Positions 32,651 to 43,573 of a DNA stretch of 64,000 nucleotides are shown here, in pieces. Numbering within the stretch: position 1 is the first letter of the stretch; each line of letters starts with the position of its first letter. Both the position numbers and the translations under genes were made by a program. Origin of the DNA: Polytrichum commune (lineage: Eukaryota > Streptophyta > Polytrichopsida > Polytrichales > Polytrichaceae). The notes beneath the pieces are model-generated. The model made no database searches. It was given only the letters and a program-made list of their open reading frames with translations, and was not told the DNA's origin. The stretch spans positions 34,123,180 to 34,187,179 of the forward strand of contig OX485808.1 in assembly GCA_950295325.1 (NCBI GenBank). The letters run 5' to 3'.

Positions 32651-33409
32651 CTAACTTGCACATGATTGTGCTTGTTTGAATATTTTATAACTCTGGTCAT
32701 TTTCTAAGCAGACCAAAATATATTGAAAATATTTATTAATAAAATATTTAACACAAAAAGTGCATCCATTTAATCCGTTTTGTAAAATATATAATAATGT
32801 TATCACATTGCTCCAAATAAGCACAGGTAGGTCTCGTAAATGTGGCCGTACGACCTCGTACTTAAGGATATAATGTCCAAATGAACCTTGTAGGGTAGCT
32901 GAAATTGCAGTGGAAATTGTCACCGGTAGCCAGTTTGTGCAATATCGGGTGTGGTCTAGATGGTCAAGTCAAATGGTTAATGGTATGGTGGTGTTCGATG
33001 TTCTACTAACATGGAGTGATGTGAGGGTGAGTGTTTTATGGGTGATGCATATTAAATGCTAAATACACCGATAAAAGGTGAACGTATTGAGTTTGGAGTG
33101 TACCTCTCCACCTCATCATGAGCGATGATTAAAGTTTATAGAGCTTATGTATAGGTATTGTTTGGTGGACTTTGAGTGGATTGTGGGTGGTTGATTTGGT
33201 ATTCTTGGTTGTTGTTGGATCATACATGATGATTATTGGTGGTTAATTAATACATGATTTATGACATGCAAAAGAAATATGATTTCAAATAGACCATTTT
33301 CAAGTGACAACCTTCAATATGCAAGATTGGGCTTGCGTAGCTTCATTTGCATCAATGCACGTGCAATGATTTAAGTATGTTAGCCTTCCAATAACCTACA
33401 AAAATATTA
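32651..33409. other. No gene recognised
   Basis: AT-rich intergenic sequence without repeat structure that I could see. Confidence 0.35.
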
Positions 33410-33690
33410 AACTTATGCTTCAAAATATGCATAAAAAATTCAACATCATAATACATTTGAGCTCTACATCTTCATTTAACCAAACTCTCAAGAACATAAC
33501 ACTTGGGCTTCAAAATATGCATCAAAAATTGGAAATTAGCATACATCTAACCTTCTACACCTTCAAAAACTGAAACCCACAAAAACATAATACTTGGACT
33601 TCATAATATGTATCAAGCATCCAACATCGGCACACACTTGACCTTGTATACCTCCAAAATAACCAAAATCCACATTTTTTAACATCAACA
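33410..33690. repeat. Tandem repeat, about 91-bp unit, three copies
   Basis: Units begin near 33,410, 33,500 and 33,592 with acttgggcttcaaaatatgc or variants. Each continues with aacatc, acatttgac/acatctaac, ctacacctt and acataac. An AAAAC microsatellite follows at about 33,735-33,765. Confidence 0.65.
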
Positions 33691-34177
33691 CATATTTGAC
33701 CTCCAAAATCAAATGCAAAGAACCAACAAGACAAAAAACAAAAACAAAAACAAAAACAAAAAAATTGAATAGGAAGAAGAGAAGTTGCATGAAGATGGCT
33801 AGCATGACTAACACTACGTCAAAGAGCACCAACACATTGACCAACACGACCAAGAGCACCAAGACCATGTGTGGCAAGGGCAAGAGGGGATGAGGGAAAA
33901 ATAACAACAATAGAGAGGAGGGAGATGGATGATGGTAATGTCGTTTAAGTTTTAGGATTTAAAGTTTCATGTGCATTGCGCTTTATGGTAATTGCTACCC
34001 TCCCTAGTGACTAATATTGTCCCACAACAACTGTGCTCCAAAAACAAACATTGTGTTCACCTTGCTACCAAAATGTATACCCATAACATAGAAACAACTA
34101 CCCAATGGCTACTTAAGTGTCTACCTAATGGTTGCTTAGTGCCTACCTAATGGCTACCAAAAGATGTGATGGATACT

Positions 34178-34415
34178 AGAGTTATCCTTTAACTCAAATG
34201 AGTTTGGTAGGGAGTTTCTTACAAAACCTTCCATGTTTGGCAAGCTTGAGGTGCATGCGTCGGAGGTCGTGTGGAGGTTTGAACCAATAACATTATATAT
34301 CAAGGAATTGAGGGTCAAACTCATTTTAGCACCGCATGCGTTGCTAAAATGAGTTTGACCCTCAATGAACCGAAGAAACTCCCTACCAAACTCATTTGAG
34401 TTAAAGGATAACTCT
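34178..34415. mobile_element. Foldback element, 238 bp, with nested perfect palindromes
   Basis: The outer arms (34,178-34,220 and 34,373-34,415) are inverted copies beginning AGAGTTATCCTTTAACTC. An inner perfect 24-bp inverted pair lies at 34,308-34,331 and 34,342-34,365, around a short GC-rich loop. ACT flanks both ends (34,175-34,177 and 34,416-34,418), a possible 3-bp target duplication as in PIF/Harbinger-type elements. It is non-coding. Confidence 0.72.
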
Positions 34416-34810
34416 ACTATTGGTGCCAAAATACATAATCTTTAGTACATAAATGGATTTAACCTAGTGTCACTCTCTTGTAGTCAAAACAATAGTGGAA
34501 ATGGCAATACCAATCAAAATGGTAGTGAACTCAAAAGGCAATTGCCAGCACAAGCCATGGTTCATTTGGACACGATTTTCTTCTAGTGTTACTCCTTACA
34601 TTTGGTATGCCTTCTTGACGTCTTATATATTGTAGCTATAAGACAAGATTGTTCCTTTCCACCCAGAATATCTACAAAGTAATACCTCTTAACAAAAGCC
34701 AAAGTCTAAAGAACTTTTTAAGGAAGTGAATTTTTTTAATAAGGACATTGCTATGATGCCAATCGAGTGGTCTCCAACATCTTTTTTGGTGGGTTCTCAC
34801 TTCCAAACTA

Positions 34811-36186
34811 CATTGTTTATGGTTTTTAGTGGCACATGAGTAATATTGTCACTTACGCTATTTTTGAGGTGTATACTAGGTTACATTGATGATTAACAAC
34901 TTCATCATAAGTGTCACCTCAAGTGGGCTTACTAATATCTTGGCGTGAGTATGTTCAATAACATCATAAGGTGCATGCCTATGTTACACAATGGTCTACA
35001 ACTTGATTGAAGTGTACACAAAATGACACCTCAAGTAGGTCACTCTATAGGATTTTGTACATCACATGCAGTTGAGAGGTATTTGTGTGGTCTATTTACC
35101 TCCACAACATGATTTAATAGCTCCCTATCATTACTTAATACTCTAAAATTACCTATTTTATTCCACCCTATCATTAGTCATATTCCCAATGGTATTGCAT
35201 TTTTTGTAGTCTATATTCCTTATAATAAAAATATGTAATTCAAAGTTTACACATTGAAAAAGTTGCCCAAAAAAGCATGATTTGTACTTACCATTTCATA
35301 ATCATACAAGTGCAACACTTCCTAGAGACACAACCTACAACTATAACAACGTGAAGCAAATTATTCCAAGAGTATAACATGAATGAAAATTGCAACAAGA
35401 AAATTAAGCACAATCTAAATACGCCTTACAATTTTGTAGATTTAGGGTTTAATATTACATTATCATCATGCATCACAAAAGTAGGCTTAAGGTGAAAACA
35501 CAACAAGAATTAACATGTGTTACATAATTGTTACACTCCATGGCAATCTAGCTATAAGCCACAATGCATTGTCAACCTATATTTCGTGTTATGTAGCAAA
35601 CTTGGTCAATTGCCCTACATCATTCCTATCTAAGGTGTACAACATTTGTAGAATTGCCACTCATAGGCACTCATAGGTTCAAGGGATATAATGCAATCTA
35701 CATCGATCCATGTGCTACTTGTAATGGGATTATACATTTTTATGGTCCCTAAATTATGTAGAAGTTTTCTATAAATGTTATGTCAAATAAACTTACTCCT
35801 GCCTATACGAAGTCACATTTCATTTTTTAAATGCACTAAGCAACCTATCCGAGAACGACACTTGCCATTAATATGCTCAAGAATATCTTCCTCTTCTATA
35901 CTGAAATGTAAAGACATGACTCCTGCCATTAGTATGCTTTGCATACTAAAATATCTTCCCTTTGCATACTAAAATACAAGACTATATCATCTAAAGTATC
36001 CCAATGTGCTACTCTAAGTGTCACAATGTGGATATTTTTCACTTGAAGAAGGTACTTATGTGGACGAATGTAATCATATTGACAATTAGTGGGCGTGACA
36101 CTTAGATTCCTCAAGGCCTCCTCTAAGCATCTAGTTTAGGCCCTTCACAAATAGTGTACATGACACTAAATACCATGACCGTTGTA
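34811..36186 (+). repeat. TA-flanked MITE copy split by an 827-bp insertion
   Basis: The left part (34,811-35,029) and the right part (35,857-36,186) together reconstruct the family seen intact at 36,350-36,824. The left end is cattgtttatggtttttagt after TA; the right end is gacactaaataccatgaccg. The break falls at GACAC, which is present on both sides. Confidence 0.68.
35030..35856. mobile_element. Unclassified 827-bp insertion with GACAC duplications
   Basis: It is bounded by GACAC at 35,025-35,029 and 35,857-35,861 within a MITE. The ends (ctcaagtagg... and ...ccgagaac) are not inverted repeats and are not TG/CA, so it is neither a clear DNA transposon nor an LTR. AT-rich and without a coding frame. 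Confidence 0.45.
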
Positions 36187-36349
36187 CGACACTATATATG
36201 GTTTGGAATTACGCAGTTGTTTATTTTTTTACTGTGTATCTCATATTTTGCCAACAAATGTCAAATTGATTGTTTGGACATAATAGAATATTAACAACTT
36301 TACTTGATCAAAATTTATTGTGCATCAATAGTAAAATGATATAGCACTA

Positions 36350-36824
36350 CACCATTTATGGTATTTAGTGTCATATGCATAACAATGTCACTTACCTTAT
36401 TTTAAGGCATATACTAGGTTATTTTGATGACTAATAACTTCACCATAATTGTCACCTCATGACATTTGACATTCAAGTGCGCTTACTAATATCTTGACTT
36501 GAGCATGTTCAATAGTGTTATGGATGCATGCCTATGTTCCACAATGGTCTACAACTTGACTAAAGTGTACACAAATGACACTTGCCATTAGTATACTCAA
36601 GAATATCTTCCCCTTTCGTACTAAAACGCAAGACTAGCATCTAACATATCCTAATGTGCTACTCTTAATATACATAATGTAGATGTTTTCCACTTAAAGA
36701 AGTTACTTATGTTGATGGATGGAGTCATATTGGCAATGAGTGGGTGTGACACTTTGAGATCTCTAGGCATGTAATCTAAGCCCTTTGCAAATTAGGTACG
36801 TGACACTAAATACCATAACTAGTG
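36350..36824 (+). mobile_element. TA-flanked MITE, full-length copy (475 bp)
   Basis: It is flanked by TA (36,348-36,349 and 36,825-36,826). The ends are inverted, with TTTATGGTATTTAGTGTCA at the left and TGACACTAAATACCATAAC at the right. It has no coding capacity. TA flanks and short ends suggest mobilisation by a Tc1/mariner-type transposase. Related copies lie at 1,714, 22,828, 23,271, 34,811 and 37,650, making this the most abundant family here. Confidence 0.75.
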
Positions 36825-36839
36825 TATCTAACCCAAATG

Positions 36840-37649
36840 TAAGTGACATTAAATATCATACTCAGTGTAATGATCCCAATGCCATAATCTCATACTCTCC
36901 TTGCAATTCTACAATTCAAAAACATGTGTACAATGGTTTGCAGAATGTTGTGGACAGATGCGACATCTGCAATCGGCTTCTATGACAAATTACCTAGAAA
37001 ACCAAGAGTTCATTGCAACAATGATGTTCCAAAGGGACCAGATTAAGGCTCCCACTTCCTTGTTCATAGCTTTATCCCACATATTTTCCCATTTAAGCTT
37101 GAGACTAAGCATGAGCATACACCATGAAACATTGATTCCATCAACTAGGAAAAAGAAAAAGAAAGCTATCTACAATGTCATACATTGTCTTCCAAAAAAA
37201 TGGCGTTTCATCCTTATATGGGGTATCAAGGCAAAAGTGATAAAGTAACTAGAGCAACTTGACCATAAAATTGGAATGAACATGAACTTGATAACTTTCC
37301 TAGGGTTTTCATCTACTCTCCTCTTTTGGACTATGTAGTCCATAATTTTTTTGTAAACGTCATTGAAGACTTTTGTAAACGAAGATCCATATGACATATT
37401 TTGAATGAGGTGGATGTGTTAGAATTTGTGGCCCACCACAAGGAGCTTCAAGAGGAAGTCTTCAATCTCACTTTACAACTTATTATTCAATACACATGAT
37501 TATGAGAATGCTCTATCAATCCACGGTGTGTAGTAGTAACACTCGTTTATCCCTGTTATTCAAATTGAATTTGTTGTCTCCAAAATTAAAGAACTTTGCT
37601 GTCAATGTGGTAAAGAGCTGCACTCCCCAACAAGCTTACAAACTTAATA
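36840..37649. other. No gene recognised
   Basis: Open frames of up to 115 codons (for example around 36,901-37,248) lack recognisable domains and codon bias. No RNA gene was seen. Confidence 0.35.
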
Positions 37650-38123
37650 GAGTTATGTTGATGATTAACACCTTCACCATAAGTGTCAACTCATGATACT
37701 TGGCGTTCAAGTGCGCTTACTAATATCTTGACATGAGCATGTTCAATAATGTTATGATGTGCATGCATATGTTACACAATGATTTACAAGTTGATCAAAG
37801 TATACACAAATGACACTTGCCATTAGTATTCTTAAGAATATCTTCAGCTTGTGTACTAAAATATAAACTCATGACATTTGCCATTAGCACGCTCAAAATA
37901 AAATTTCCCCTTGCATACTAAAAATGCAAGATTATCATCTAATGTATCCCAATGTGCTACTCTTAATGTCAAAATGTACATATTTTTTCACTTTAAAAAA
38001 ATTACTTATGTTGATAAATAAAATCATATTGGCAATTGGCGGGTGTGACATTTTGAAATCTATAGGCATCTAGTTTAGGCCCTTCGCAAATAGTGTACGT
38101 GCCACTAAACACCATAAACAGTG
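37650..38123 (+). repeat. TA-flanked MITE, 5'-truncated copy
   Basis: It carries tgatgattaacaccttcacc, aagtgcgcttactaatatct and tgacacttgccattagtatt. It ends ccataaacagtg followed by TA. The left terminal repeat is missing. Confidence 0.6.
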
Positions 38124-39748
38124 TAGCTTGTTTAGCATATCATACATTATCACAAGCATGTGCATTCAATCAAGGGAGAGTTATCTGCATGAAATATCTG
38201 TGTATTTTGTTATAGCTGAGTCTCGGTCTTTGATATGTGTTAATTACTTGGTTGTGTGGAAGTTTTTGCACTCAAGACACGGCACACACAATAAATTGTT
38301 GCAGTATTTGATGACACATGAAAATATGGTTTCTTTCACCAACTTCACCTCTTCTCATCCTCATCATCATTTCTGTGTGGAATCTTGCAATTATGTATGC
38401 AAAATGAATTATCTCTTTCTTTCTTGGAATATATTTAAGAAGATAGCTGAGTCCTCTTTTCCATCGTCACATTGAGTTTCCAAAAAAAAAAAAAAAAAGC
38501 CGTTGTTATAAGTGTTCTCTGCAATTGGTGTGTGAATGGGACTTGTTGAGATTGGGCTTTAAAACTCATTGCTTGCTTTTGGCTTCATCCACTGAATGGC
38601 TTCAAAAAGAGAACCCAAATTGAAGTCAGCTTGCACTCAAATAACTGTTGTAGCATGGTCTAAATCAACATCAAACTGGCAAACCACCGCAAGTTTAATT
38701 CCTTTTGACATGCATTATTTGTATGAAATAATTGTGTGCATTAACAAGTTCAGATATGTTAATTTCATTGCAAAACACATTTATAGACCCGGATTTGGTG
38801 TATAATATATTTGTAGATCTTGGTGCATTACACATTCCAAAGATTTGGTGCATAACACATTAGCAGATCTCGTGTTGTTGTTGTTGTTGTTTTTTTTTTT
38901 TTTCTTCCCTTTTTTTTCTTTCTTTCTCCATCTTGTACATCATACATAACATCATCTAGCATACAACTCTCATTTCGTGGGTGGAAATTCTTAACCGACC
39001 AGTGCCCTTCTTCAGCGTAGTCTAAACTGGCCCATAGTGGGCTCAAGATCGACTTTCATGTGTATGGTTATCAATGCTCACTCAACTTGTGTACACCGGG
39101 AATGGGTTGATGCTATGGGTAGCTACACAATGTTTGAATGTTTCAGAGACGTATATCTTGTTGACTTAGTTTGTGTTTACGTATGGAGGTCTGGGGACGG
39201 GCACCATGCCTGCCACTGTGTATTTTTGACAAAGATTTTGCAAGTTTTTGACATTTGACACGCAAAACTTGCACAAAATCAAATTGCACGTCGCTTGACA
39301 TGCACAGTTTAGATTTTGACATGTAGTGTGACTTGTGAAGGAAAAAACCACACGTCAATTGACACTTCAAAAAATGAAATGACACGTACTACTAGCCATG
39401 AGAATTGAGGTGACATTTTAGAAGAAAATATAGATGTCGATTGACATTCATTTTCATTTTTGAAAACATCACGTGACACTTTCGATTTGAAGTTGAATGT
39501 CAAATGAAATTTGTCAAACATACACATTGATGCCTGCAACATACCTTTGATAAGAAGCCTTTTTATTCCTCTTATTTTCTCAATAACTTCAATAAGAGGA
39601 GAATAAGGAAATTTTTTATGCATGCGGTATAGGATATATTGAACCCGGGTATGCAACTCCCATATTATACGCAGGGGGCATCGTTTTAAAAACGGCTTAG
39701 AGGACGGCTTTTGTAAAAATTATATCAAATTATATCAAATTAAAATGA
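38124..39748. other. No gene recognised; poly(A) and poly(T) tracts
   Basis: An A17 tract (38,482-38,498) ends a stretch of about 350 bp with a 115-codon open frame. This could be a retroposed transcript, but no homology was recognised. A (GTT)n run followed by a long T tract lies at 38,874-38,905. Confidence 0.35.
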
Positions 39749-39890
39749 TCAAAAAGTTGGGTGAAAACCAAATTAAATAAAATGAGATGAAAAAAAAGTT
39801 GGGTAAAGACCAAAATAAATAAAATAAGATGAAAAAAAAGTTGGGTGAAGACCAAATTAAATAAATGAGATGAAAAAAAAGTTGGGTTGC
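39749..39890. repeat. Tandem repeat, about 41-bp unit, 3.5 copies
   Basis: The unit gatgaaaaaaaagttgggtg plus aagaccaaattaaataaaat recurs at about 39,749, 39,787, 39,829 and 39,869. The word aaaaagttgggtag also occurs at 40,584, just outside. Confidence 0.7.
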
Positions 39891-39935
39891 ATATTTATTA
39901 AAAAAAAGTCCAACGTACATAAACAATTGAAACAC

Positions 39936-40130
39936 CTAGTTTTTTAACCTTGTAGAGCGTCTAAGAGGGGTATTCAATGTAGATGTCGGATTAGTATTCA
40001 CAAATGATAGAGGGTGCTTTTGAGGTCTCCCTCTTTTGGAAGGAGTTGTGGCAATTACAGGTGTAACATATTCCTTCTCCCTATCTCTACCTTCACTACA
40101 TGAGCCTCTACGCTTCATCTCACAATCCAT
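39936..40130 (-). CDS. Possible 64-residue basic protein with AT-hook core
   Basis: The first ATG downstream of a TATA-like box (40,271-40,283) starts MDCEMKRRGSCSEGRDREKE and ends PLRRSTRLKN. The core KRGRPQKHP matches an AT-hook (RGRP), the minor-groove binding motif of chromatin proteins. The open frame extends upstream to 40,268 without an ATG, so more N-terminal sequence is possible. I do not recognise a family. It could also be a fragment of a transposon-encoded protein. Confidence 0.35.
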   Translation of the reverse strand: MDCEMKRRGSCSEGRDREKEYVTPVIATTPSKRGRPQKHPLSFVNTNPTSTLNTPLRRSTRLKN

Positions 40131-40270
40131 GTGTTTGTTTAAGCCAAGGATGACCCTCCCAAATGAGCACAAGCACACTCCAAAGCGACGACACAAAGGC
40201 TCCAAAGCAAAGCCGCACACTCCAATGCAAAGACACAAAGGCTCCAAAACCGAACACAAAAGCTTCAAAG

Positions 40271-40310
40271 CGAATATATAGAAGCCTCAAACCCTAAGCC
40301 CTAACCCGAA
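40271..40310 (-). promoter_or_regulatory. TATA-like box plus telo-box motifs
   Basis: On the - strand the order is ttagggcttagggttt (telo-box; AAACCCTAA at 40,289-40,297 on +), then ctatatatt about 10 bp further. Telo-boxes near TATA boxes are common in plant promoters of growth and translation genes. The position fits the small - strand frame at 39,936-40,130. Sequence evidence only. Confidence 0.4.
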
Positions 40311-40319
40311 AGCGGGAAC

Positions 40320-41186
40320 CCATGATATTTTGAAATACCCCATGATACCCTTGAGTAGTTGGGGCACCATATGATGTATATGGTCTTAAAAATACATACC
40401 TCAACTGTATCCTAACACAAATCATTAGTTTTCTATCCCAACAGTTAGACCAGTAAGTTGCCTATACATAATTTAAAAAAATCCACACGAATATTTGCCT
40501 CCAATTAGAATTATAAGCCACGAATAGTTGCCTCCCATTAAAATTATAAGTCATTCACAATGTTAAATTTTTATTAAAAAGTCCAAAAAGTTGGGTAGTT
40601 TGACATATGGTACATGTATTAAAAACAAATCATATAATTAGGTTTTTAATGCAATTATATGCTTCAAAATATATTCATTTCCTATATATAATTACATTTT
40701 TGGATTCCATGTTAGAAGGGCTACAAGGGTTTCCTACATTAAAACAAATTGTATCACTCAATATTGGACTAAAACGCATTATAAGTGATTATAATCAGGA
40801 CCATATATATAATACGGGAGTTGCGTACCCGGGATATTGAAGGGTTTCATAAAGCTTATTAAATAAGTGTGCTTTTAATGATATCTTATTATGTCAATTT
40901 TACATTATTAAACTTTATTCTTTCATCAATACTCTCAACATAGCATGTTCAAGCTTTATTATAAAATTTGTTAGATTGTTAAAGCCTTATTTTGCCGATG
41001 ACCCTTACGTATCAACAAGTGTTGTTGTTCTAGGACGTAGATGTTTTTCTCCCATATTGCTCCATTTTGCACCATCTCCAAGCCTCTCTTTCGCAAAGGC
41101 GAGGACGTGACCCTAAAACTTTGGGGCATGTTGATTGAAATTTATTCAGGGTGGAGGTCATGTGGATCCGGATTTTGGTGGAACAG
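40320..41186. other. No gene recognised
   Basis: AT-rich sequence. The missing 5' exons of BRX1 should lie here but no match to its N-terminal region was found. Confidence 0.4.
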
Positions 41187-41265
41187 TGCAGGAAGAAGGA
41201 GGATTTGTATGTTTGGATTTCAAAAGCACCAAGTGGGCCTTCTGCCAAGTTTTTACCAAAAGCAG
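41187..41265 (+). CDS. BRX1: BRX1 exon fragment a (ribosome biogenesis, Brix domain)
   Basis: BRX1 is a nucleolar assembly factor of the 60S ribosomal subunit with a Brix RNA-binding domain. This exon reads RKKEDLYVWISKAPSGPSAK and then FL, matching the conserved (V)RKKKDLYLWMAKSPSGPSVKFL block. The acceptor is gaacag (41,186) and the donor gcag|gtgtgt. The splice to the next exon would give FLPKAGHLNAIH where FLVNAIH is usual, a five-residue insertion that may reflect decay. No exon for the N-terminal third was found upstream. Confidence 0.72.
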
Positions 41266-41361
41266 GTGTGTAATTTGTCGGAAGCATTTTATTTACGCAT
41301 CATCTGAGGTACTAAAATAGGATGACATTTGACTGTCACAACATTGAAGGGACTGAAATAG

Positions 41362-41501
41362 GACATTTGAATGCAATTCACACAACAGAGGAGCTGAAAC
41401 TTACAGGAAACCATTTGAGAGGGTCAAGACCTCTCCTTTCGTTTTCTAGTGAATTTAATGAGCATCCACACCTGCAGCTTCTCAAGGAACTTCTCACACA
41501 G
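41362..41501 (+). CDS. BRX1: BRX1 exon b
   Basis: It encodes HLNAIHTTEELKLTGNHLRG, then SRPLLSFSSEFNEHPHLQLL and KELLTQ. These match the core Brix segment (VHTMEELKLTGN.L.GSRPLLSF and FDE.PHWKLLKELLTQ). The donor is CACAG|gtatta, phase 0. Confidence 0.85.
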
Positions 41502-41707
41502 GTATTATACATTTTAAAATTAAAGGCAACATGTTTCCTTCACACACTGTTGAATTGCAAGACATTGGTTGAAATGCGTAAGGTTTTTTATTTCCCTTTT
41601 CACCTTTCAGTGATGCATGGTGCTTGAAGGACCCAGTGGATTTCAATGTTAGGAATAGGTTTTCATAATTAAGATCACATCTATAAGATTGGGTCTCATG
41701 GTCTCAG

Positions 41708-41809
41708 GTATTCTGCACTCCAAAAGATCATCGCAAATCAAAACCGTTTTACGATCACATTTTGACATTCTCCGTCCTGGATAATCACATCTGGTTCCGC
41801 AATTATCAG
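41708..41809 (+). CDS. BRX1: BRX1 exon c
   Basis: It encodes 34 codons, VFCTPKDHRKSKPFYDHILT then FSVLDNHIWFRNYQ, matching the BRX1 segment (G)TPK.HRKSKPF.DHV..FS..D..IWFRNYQ. Acceptor tctcag and donor CAG|gtacgt, phase 0 at both ends. Confidence 0.88.
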
Positions 41810-42182
41810 GTACGTGACTGCTTAACCTTTAACTTGTCTGGTTTGGATTGAACTCATATTTTCCCTGATTTGACATGTACAGTTTAGTGGATGAATTCTA
41901 CTTCAAAGAAATTATTCAAATCGGTTCTGTGATCTCAAGTATTCAGTTTGTCTATGAAAGTTTGGAGATTTTAAGGTACCTCGGGGTTAAATGCGGAGAT
42001 TTTAAGTTGGACTCTTTTGGGATTTATTCCCTCTTTGTCGTACTTTGTCACAGCAATTGAATTGGGCAAAGTAGTGGGAATGGAGAAAATTGAATAAGGG
42101 TGTTTCTCATCATCATGCTTTATCTTGTATCAGGTAGATATGTAGCTTTCCTGATTCACATCTTGTTGATATGTATGTGCAG

Positions 42183-42254
42183 ATATCAGTGCCCCATCAA
42201 AGTGCTACTGACAAGATAGAAAAGTCTGCGTTAGACAAGATGACTCTTATTGAG
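42183..42254 (+). CDS. BRX1: BRX1 exon d
   Basis: It encodes ISVPHQSATDKIEKSALDKM then TLIE (24 codons), matching plant BRX1 after the NYQ of the previous exon. Acceptor tgtgcag and donor GAG|gtacag, phase 0. Confidence 0.85.
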
Positions 42255-42436
42255 GTACAGAATTTTGGCTGTATCGTTAAGATGAATCATTTTCCCAATT
42301 TATCATTTCTTTCAAAAACAAAGAGCCATTTCATGTTGAGAGAGGGTTATGTGGTCTTTAATAGTAAAGTTCCTTGAAGTTTTAATGGCCTACTGACATT
42401 GATTTTGTTTGCTGGGGGTAGGTTGGTCCAAGGTTT

Positions 42437-43269
42437 GCGATGAAAACACGATATTCAATATTTTGAGAGAGTGGGATCCTCTCAAAATAATATTGGCCAT
42501 TTATCAACCTAAAAGTCATGTTAGGTTGATAAATACTAGATTATACTTCAGACGTATAGTTTTCATTAAAATGAGAGTATGTTAACCTAGGAAATCGACT
42601 CATTTAGGTTGAGTCGGCCTAAATGAGGACAATATTTTGTCAATTTAGGTTGAGTCGACCTAAATGAGGACATTATGTTGTCAATTTAGATTGAGTCAAC
42701 CTAAATGAGGATATTTATGTTAGTCAATTTAGGTTGAGTAGACCTAAATGAGGACAATATGTTAGTCAAATTAGGTTGAGTCGACCTAAATGAGGACATT
42801 ATGTTGTCAATTTAGGTTGAGTCGACCTAAATGAGGACATTATGTTGTCAATTTAGGTTGAGTCGACCTAAATGAGGACAATATTTTGTCAATTTAGGTT
42901 GAGTCGACCTAAATGAGGACAATATTTTGTCAATTTAGGTTGAGTCGACCTAAATGAGGACATTATGTTGTCAATTTAGGTTGAGTCGACCTAAATGAGG
43001 ACAATTATGTTAGTCAATTTAGGTTGAGTCGACCTAAATGAGGACAATATGTTGTCAATTTAGGTTGAGTCAACCTAAATGAGTCGATTTCCCAGCTTAA
43101 CATACTCTCATTTTAATGGAAACTACGACGGAATTTACGGCGGAAAATCAAATTTTATTTTTTTACTTGTACTCTACAACTTTCCAGTGGTTTTCATTTC
43201 ATTCTTGGATTAATAGTTTGCTTTATGTACTCTCAATTCACTGGAAAACTCTCATTTTAATGAATATTG
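42437..43269. mobile_element. 833-bp insertion in BRX1 with nested inverted repeats
   Basis: The outer ends look inverted (cacgatattcaatattttgagag near 42,447; ctctcattttaatgaatattg near 43,248-43,269). Inside are a 14-bp-stem hairpin (42,499-42,512 with 42,521-42,534), then a second inverted pair of about 57 bp (42,557-42,613 and about 43,068-43,124) around a minisatellite. No convincing target duplication was found (GTTTG occurs on both sides but does not restore the frame). It has no coding capacity. Confidence 0.65.
42604..43085. repeat. Minisatellite of 41-bp palindromic units, 11 full copies plus one partial
   Basis: The unit is tttaggttgagtcgacctaa plus atgaggacaatatgttgtcaa. Its first half is an inverted repeat (AGGT...ACCT around TGAGTCG, with a GTCGAC core). 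Some units are expanded to 42-43 bp (ttagtcaa for tgtcaa). The array is the whole spacer between two inverted arms and so forms one continuous foldback structure. Confidence 0.9.
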
Positions 43270-43573
43270 TGTTTGAACCCCATCAAGATCTTCAGTGGTA
43301 GTTTTGGTGGTCAAACTCTATACGAGAATCCGTTTTATGTTTCACCAAACCTGGTGAGTATTTTATATCCTTGTGCCAGCTTTAAAATAAATAAATTCAT
43401 GGGTGTTAGTACTTTGCTCATTGCTACATCTCAAAGAGATCACAGCTAGATGAGGCAAGGCAGAATGTGCCACACCACAAAGTATGCAGTTGTGTCTAAA
43501 TTAATTTTCTCAACAACTTGTTTGTTGGAATTGCATACCCTCCAAATTGTAACTTAATTATTACTTTGTGCAG

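Larger units (their letters stand above)
42422..43353 (+). pseudogene. BRX1: BRX1 exon e, split by an 833-bp insertion
   Basis: The exon starts at 42,422 with VGPRF (to 42,436). It resumes at 43,270 with CLNPIKIFSGSFGGQTLYEN then PFYVSPNL, ending at donor CTG|gtgagt (43,354). In BRX1 proteins these form one continuous segment. The 833 bp between (42,437-43,269) is not bounded by GT...AG, and reading through it gives a stop after a few codons. The insertion therefore interrupts the exon. Unless an unusual intron is removed, this copy cannot make full-length BRX1. Confidence 0.8.

Noticed and set aside
33563..33910. 115-codon hydrophobic - strand frame (V, L and F rich)
   Set aside because: It is the complement of AAAAC and ACCAAC microsatellite sequence; low complexity and no start context.
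38128..38475. 115-codon + strand frame followed by an A17 tract
   Set aside because: Could be a retroposed transcript, but the protein matches nothing I recognise and no target duplication was found, so it is not annotated as a gene.
39735..39935. 66-codon - strand frame rich in F, L and I
   Set aside because: Product of the 41-bp AT-rich tandem repeat, not a coding sequence.
42604..43085. CRISPR-like array of regularly spaced repeats
   Set aside because: The units are contiguous 41-bp palindromic repeats with no unique spacers, enclosed by inverted arms, in a eukaryotic gene. It is a minisatellite.
42437..43269. Treating the BRX1 interruption as a normal intron
   Set aside because: No AG lies near the resuming codon at 43,270, and neither GT-AG, GC-AG nor AT-AC ends fit the reading frame.
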